A stretch of DNA of 9,103 bases from an uncultured Clostridia bacterium (lineage in GTDB: Bacteria > Bacillota > Clostridia > RUG12999), in contig CALLNG010000115.1 in NCBI GenBank assembly GCA_938005345.1, forward strand, positions 1-9,103, read 5' to 3'. The notes under the pieces were generated by a model that saw only the letters and a program-made list of their open reading frames with translations, was not told the origin of the DNA and searched no databases. Position numbers and translations under genes: made by a program. Position 1 is the first letter of the stretch, and the number at the start of each line of letters is the position of its first letter. Shown piece by piece: positions 6,742 through 9,103 of this stretch.

Positions 6742-9103
6742 CCTATCCGGGCACGATTTGCTGGTCAGCGCGGCGGCGGGCAGCGGCAAAACCGCGGTGC
6801 TCAGTGAACGCGTGGCGCAGCGTGTCAAAGCGGGGGAGGAAATCGGCTCGTTTCTCATCATCACGTTCACCAAGGCGGCAGCCGCGCAAATGCGCGACAA
6901 AATCGGACGTAAATTGGCGCAGGCGCTGGAGGAGGAGCCGGAAAACAAACATTTGCGCCGCCAAATGACGCTGCTGGGTAAGGCATCCATTTGCACGATT
7001 GACGCGTTTTGCATTTCCCTCGTGCAAAACTATGCTGCCCTGCTGGATTTGGATCCCGACCTGAAACCCGGCGGCAATGCGGAACTGGATTTGCTGGCGC
7101 TGTCCACGCTGGACGAGGTGATGGAGCAGCAGTACGCGGCGCGCGGCGCCGAATTTTCCCATCTGTGCAGCTGGCTGGGCGGCGGACGGGAGGAGACGCT
7201 GGCGCAGCGGCTGCTGGACATGTACCAAGCCGTGCAAAGCTTTGCCCATCCCATGGAATGGTTTCATGCGGCGGTGGACATGTACCGCCTGGAGGAAAAG
7301 GATTTGGACAGCCTGCCCTGGATACGGGAGATGAAACAGCAATACCGCGCGCGGCTGCACGGCATGATGCAGCAGCTTTCCGCGCTGGCGGAGGAAGCGG
7401 AGGCCGCGGGCGTGATGGCCTATGCCGCAGCGTGCCGCCGGGACGTGCAGGCCATGCAGCCGCTGCAGGCCGCGCTGGCGGGCCCGTGGGAGCAGGCGGT
7501 ACAGGCGGCAAGCCAGGGGGTGCTGCCCCGGTTTGCGACCCGGCCCAAGGACGCGGACCCCGGTTTTTGCGCATCCATCAAGGCGGAGCGGGACATGGTG
7601 AAAAAGGCGTATGACGATAAAAAAAGCGGTCTATGCGCCGCCATTGCACAGGCCACGCCCCAGCGTATCCGAGAGGGCTGCCTCCGCGTCTATCCCCAGC
7701 TGCAATGCCTGGAAGAAACGCTGCTGCTGTTCGACCAGGCCTACCTGAAAGCCAAACAGGAGCAGGGGATTTTGTCCTTTTCGGATTTTGAGCACCTCGC
7801 GCTGGAATTGGTTAGTCGGGAGGACCTTCCTGCTGCGGCGCGGCTGCGGGAAAAATATGCCGAGATTTTCATTGACGAATACCAGGACTGCAACGGCGTG
7901 CAGGAGGAGCTGTTTTCCGCCGTTGCCCGGAGGGAAAACGGCGTGACCACCAATTTGTTTATGGTCGGCGATATCAAGCAGAGCATTTACCAATTCCGCC
8001 AGGCGGATCCCCAAATCTTTCTGCACAAAGAGACTGCGTTCGGTGCGCCCGGAACGGCAGCGGAGGGCACCAAGGTGGTGCTGAACCAAAATTTCCGCAG
8101 CCGCAGCGAGATTCTGGACTACATCAACGCGGTGTTTGAAAAATTGATGAGCGAGCAGCTAGGCGACGTCCAATATGGTGCGGAGCACCGACTGCAAGCG
8201 GGCTTCCCCTATCCACCCTGCCCGGATGGGCCGTGTGGCGGCGTGCCGGAGCTGCTGCTGGCCCAGGCGGAAAAGAGCGCGTTTTCCCAAGAGGACGATG
8301 AGCTGCCGGAAAGTGCGCAGGAGCTGGAGATCCGCATGGCGGTCAACCGCCTGTTGCAGCTCATGCAGGAGGGCTACCGCGTGTGGGACGCGGACCAGGG
8401 TGCGTACCGCCCGCTGGAATACCGCGACATAGCGGTGCTGCTTCGCTCCCCTTCCGCCAGCATTCACTTGTGGGAAAAAGAATTGCAGCGGCGCGGTGTG
8501 CCTTACTATGCCGATACGGGCGGCGGGTATTTTGACACACAGGAGGTGCGCCTGCTGCTGTCGCTGTTGCGGGTGGTGGACAATCCACTACAGGATATTC
8601 CGCTTTTGGCAGTGCTGCGCAGCGGGCTGTTTGGCTTTGATGAAAACGAACTGCTGCGCATCCGCGCGGCGGCAAAAGGAACGTTTTACCACGCCATGGA
8701 GCAGGTGGAGGACGGATCCCTTCGGCGCAAATGCGACAAGGTGCGCCAGTCGCTGGAGCGGTGGCGCAGCATGGCTGCGGCGCTTCCTACGGACACGTTT
8801 TTGCGCCGCCTGCTGGAGGAAACCCAGTTTTACGCCATGATGCTGGCGCTGCCGGGCGGCGAAGCGCGGCGCGGCAATTTGCGGCTGATTTTCGACTATG
8901 CGCGGCAGTTTGAATCGGCAAAATTCCGTGGACTGTTCCAGTTCACACGGTTTTTGGAGCAGGTGAAACAAAAATCGGATTTTGGCGCGAGCAAAACGCT
9001 GTCGGAAAACTGCAATGTGGTACGGCTAATGAGCATTCACAAATCCAAAGGCTTGGAGTTTCCGGTGGTAATTGTGGGGCAGCTGGGCAAACGGTTCAAT
9101 TTG
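6707..9103 (+). CDS. addA: ATP-dependent helicase/nuclease subunit A, AddA, 5' part only
   Basis: The frame gives the first 799 residues of AddA, a UvrD-like SF1A helicase, and runs off the right edge. AddA proteins are usually about 1200 residues, so roughly the last third, including the C-terminal nuclease domain, is outside the window. Motifs are all in order: Q-motif Gln7 in WTTAQ, Walker A AAAGSGKT (22-29), Ia ITFTKAAAAQM, Ic TIDAFC, motif II IFIDEYQD with DEYQD at 390-394, motif III VGDIKQSIYQFR (420-431), motif IV LNQNFRSR (459-466), and motif V VRLMSIHKSKGLEF (772-785). The protein is the ATP-driven 3'-5' translocating motor of AddAB, which opens DNA at double-strand breaks. It is translationally coupled to addB by a 35-nt overlap. 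No frameshift or damaged motif was seen. Confidence 0.97.
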   Translation, partial: MRWTTAQKQAIDLSGHDLLVSAAAGSGKTAVLSERVAQRVKAGEEIGSFLIITFTKAAAAQMRDKIGRKLAQALEEEPENKHLRRQMTLLGKASICTIDAFCISLVQNYAALLDLDPDLKPGGNAELDLLALSTLDEVMEQQYAARGAEFSHLCSWLGGGREETLAQRLLDMYQAVQSFAHPMEWFHAAVDMYRLEEKDLDSLPWIREMKQQYRARLHGMMQQLSALAEEAEAAGVMAYAAACRRDVQAMQPLQAALAGPWEQAVQAASQGVLPRFATRPKDADPGFCASIKAERDMVKKAYDDKKSGLCAAIAQATPQRIREGCLRVYPQLQCLEETLLLFDQAYLKAKQEQGILSFSDFEHLALELVSREDLPAAARLREKYAEIFIDEYQDCNGVQEELFSAVARRENGVTTNLFMVGDIKQSIYQFRQADPQIFLHKETAFGAPGTAAEGTKVVLNQNFRSRSEILDYINAVFEKLMSEQLGDVQYGAEHRLQAGFPYPPCPDGPCGGVPELLLAQAEKSAFSQEDDELPESAQELEIRMAVNRLLQLMQEGYRVWDADQGAYRPLEYRDIAVLLRSPSASIHLWEKELQRRGVPYYADTGGGYFDTQEVRLLLSLLRVVDNPLQDIPLLAVLRSGLFGFDENELLRIRAAAKGTFYHAMEQVEDGSLRRKCDKVRQSLERWRSMAAALPTDTFLRRLLEETQFYAMMLALPGGEARRGNLRLIFDYARQFESAKFRGLFQFTRFLEQVKQKSDFGASKTLSENCNVVRLMSIHKSKGLEFPVVIVGQLGKRFNL

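Noticed and set aside
6690..6745. The addB-addA overlap as a frameshift or fusion.
   Set aside because: addB has its own stop at 6739-6741 and addA has a strong ribosome binding site and ATG; a short overlap is normal for this operon.
5173..7014. A 613-codon open frame on the minus strand, antisense to addB and the start of addA.
   Set aside because: Over addB it is in exact codon register with the sense gene, so it stays open simply because addB rarely uses TTA, CTA and TCA codons; it ends where addB uses CTA. The translation resembles no family I know, and addB has all its motifs.
1..9103. CRISPR array, mobile element, prophage, tRNA or rRNA, or a new defence system.
   Set aside because: No spaced direct repeats, transposase, terminal repeats or RNA gene signatures were seen. 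AddAB is standard housekeeping double-strand break repair, and the other genes are metabolic.

Overview
The window looks like ordinary chromosome from a moderately GC-rich member of the Firmicutes, most likely a Clostridia-type gut or anaerobic bacterium. Three things point there: the DNA-end repair nuclease is AddAB rather than RecBCD, the genes carry strong AGGAGG-type ribosome binding sites, and the first gene is a citramalate synthase of the kind common in Clostridia. No phage, IS element, CRISPR array, tRNA or rRNA is visible. The species cannot be named from this sequence.

There are two divergent transcription units. On the minus strand (right to left) lie a Cof-type HAD-superfamily phosphatase (907-1683) and the 5' part of a citramalate/2-isopropylmalate-synthase-like gene (802 running off base 1). 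On the plus strand lie a cytoplasmic GH13 alpha-amylase-family enzyme (1959-3269), then addB (3337-6741), then the first 799 codons of addA (6707 running off the right edge).

The 275-bp divergent region (1684-1958) is the main regulatory element. It carries a near-perfect sigma-A promoter for each direction: TTGACT-17 bp-TATAAT on minus, and TTGACG-17 bp-TACAAT with an extended -10 TG on plus. Their -35 boxes are 67 bp apart. Inverted repeats sit inside the spacer of the minus promoter and around the plus promoter. The plus transcript should begin almost directly with a GC-rich stem-loop.

addB and addA overlap by 35 nt with a strong internal ribosome binding site, so they are almost certainly translated together to make the AddAB helicase-nuclease, which resects double-strand breaks for RecA. 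No terminator or obvious promoter was seen in the 67 nt between the amylase gene and addB, so addBA may be transcribed from the amylase promoter. The HAD and synthase genes are likewise likely to share one transcript. Nothing in the window makes a convincing new system; the points most worth a second look are the divergent control region and the coupling of a glycosidase gene to addBA.
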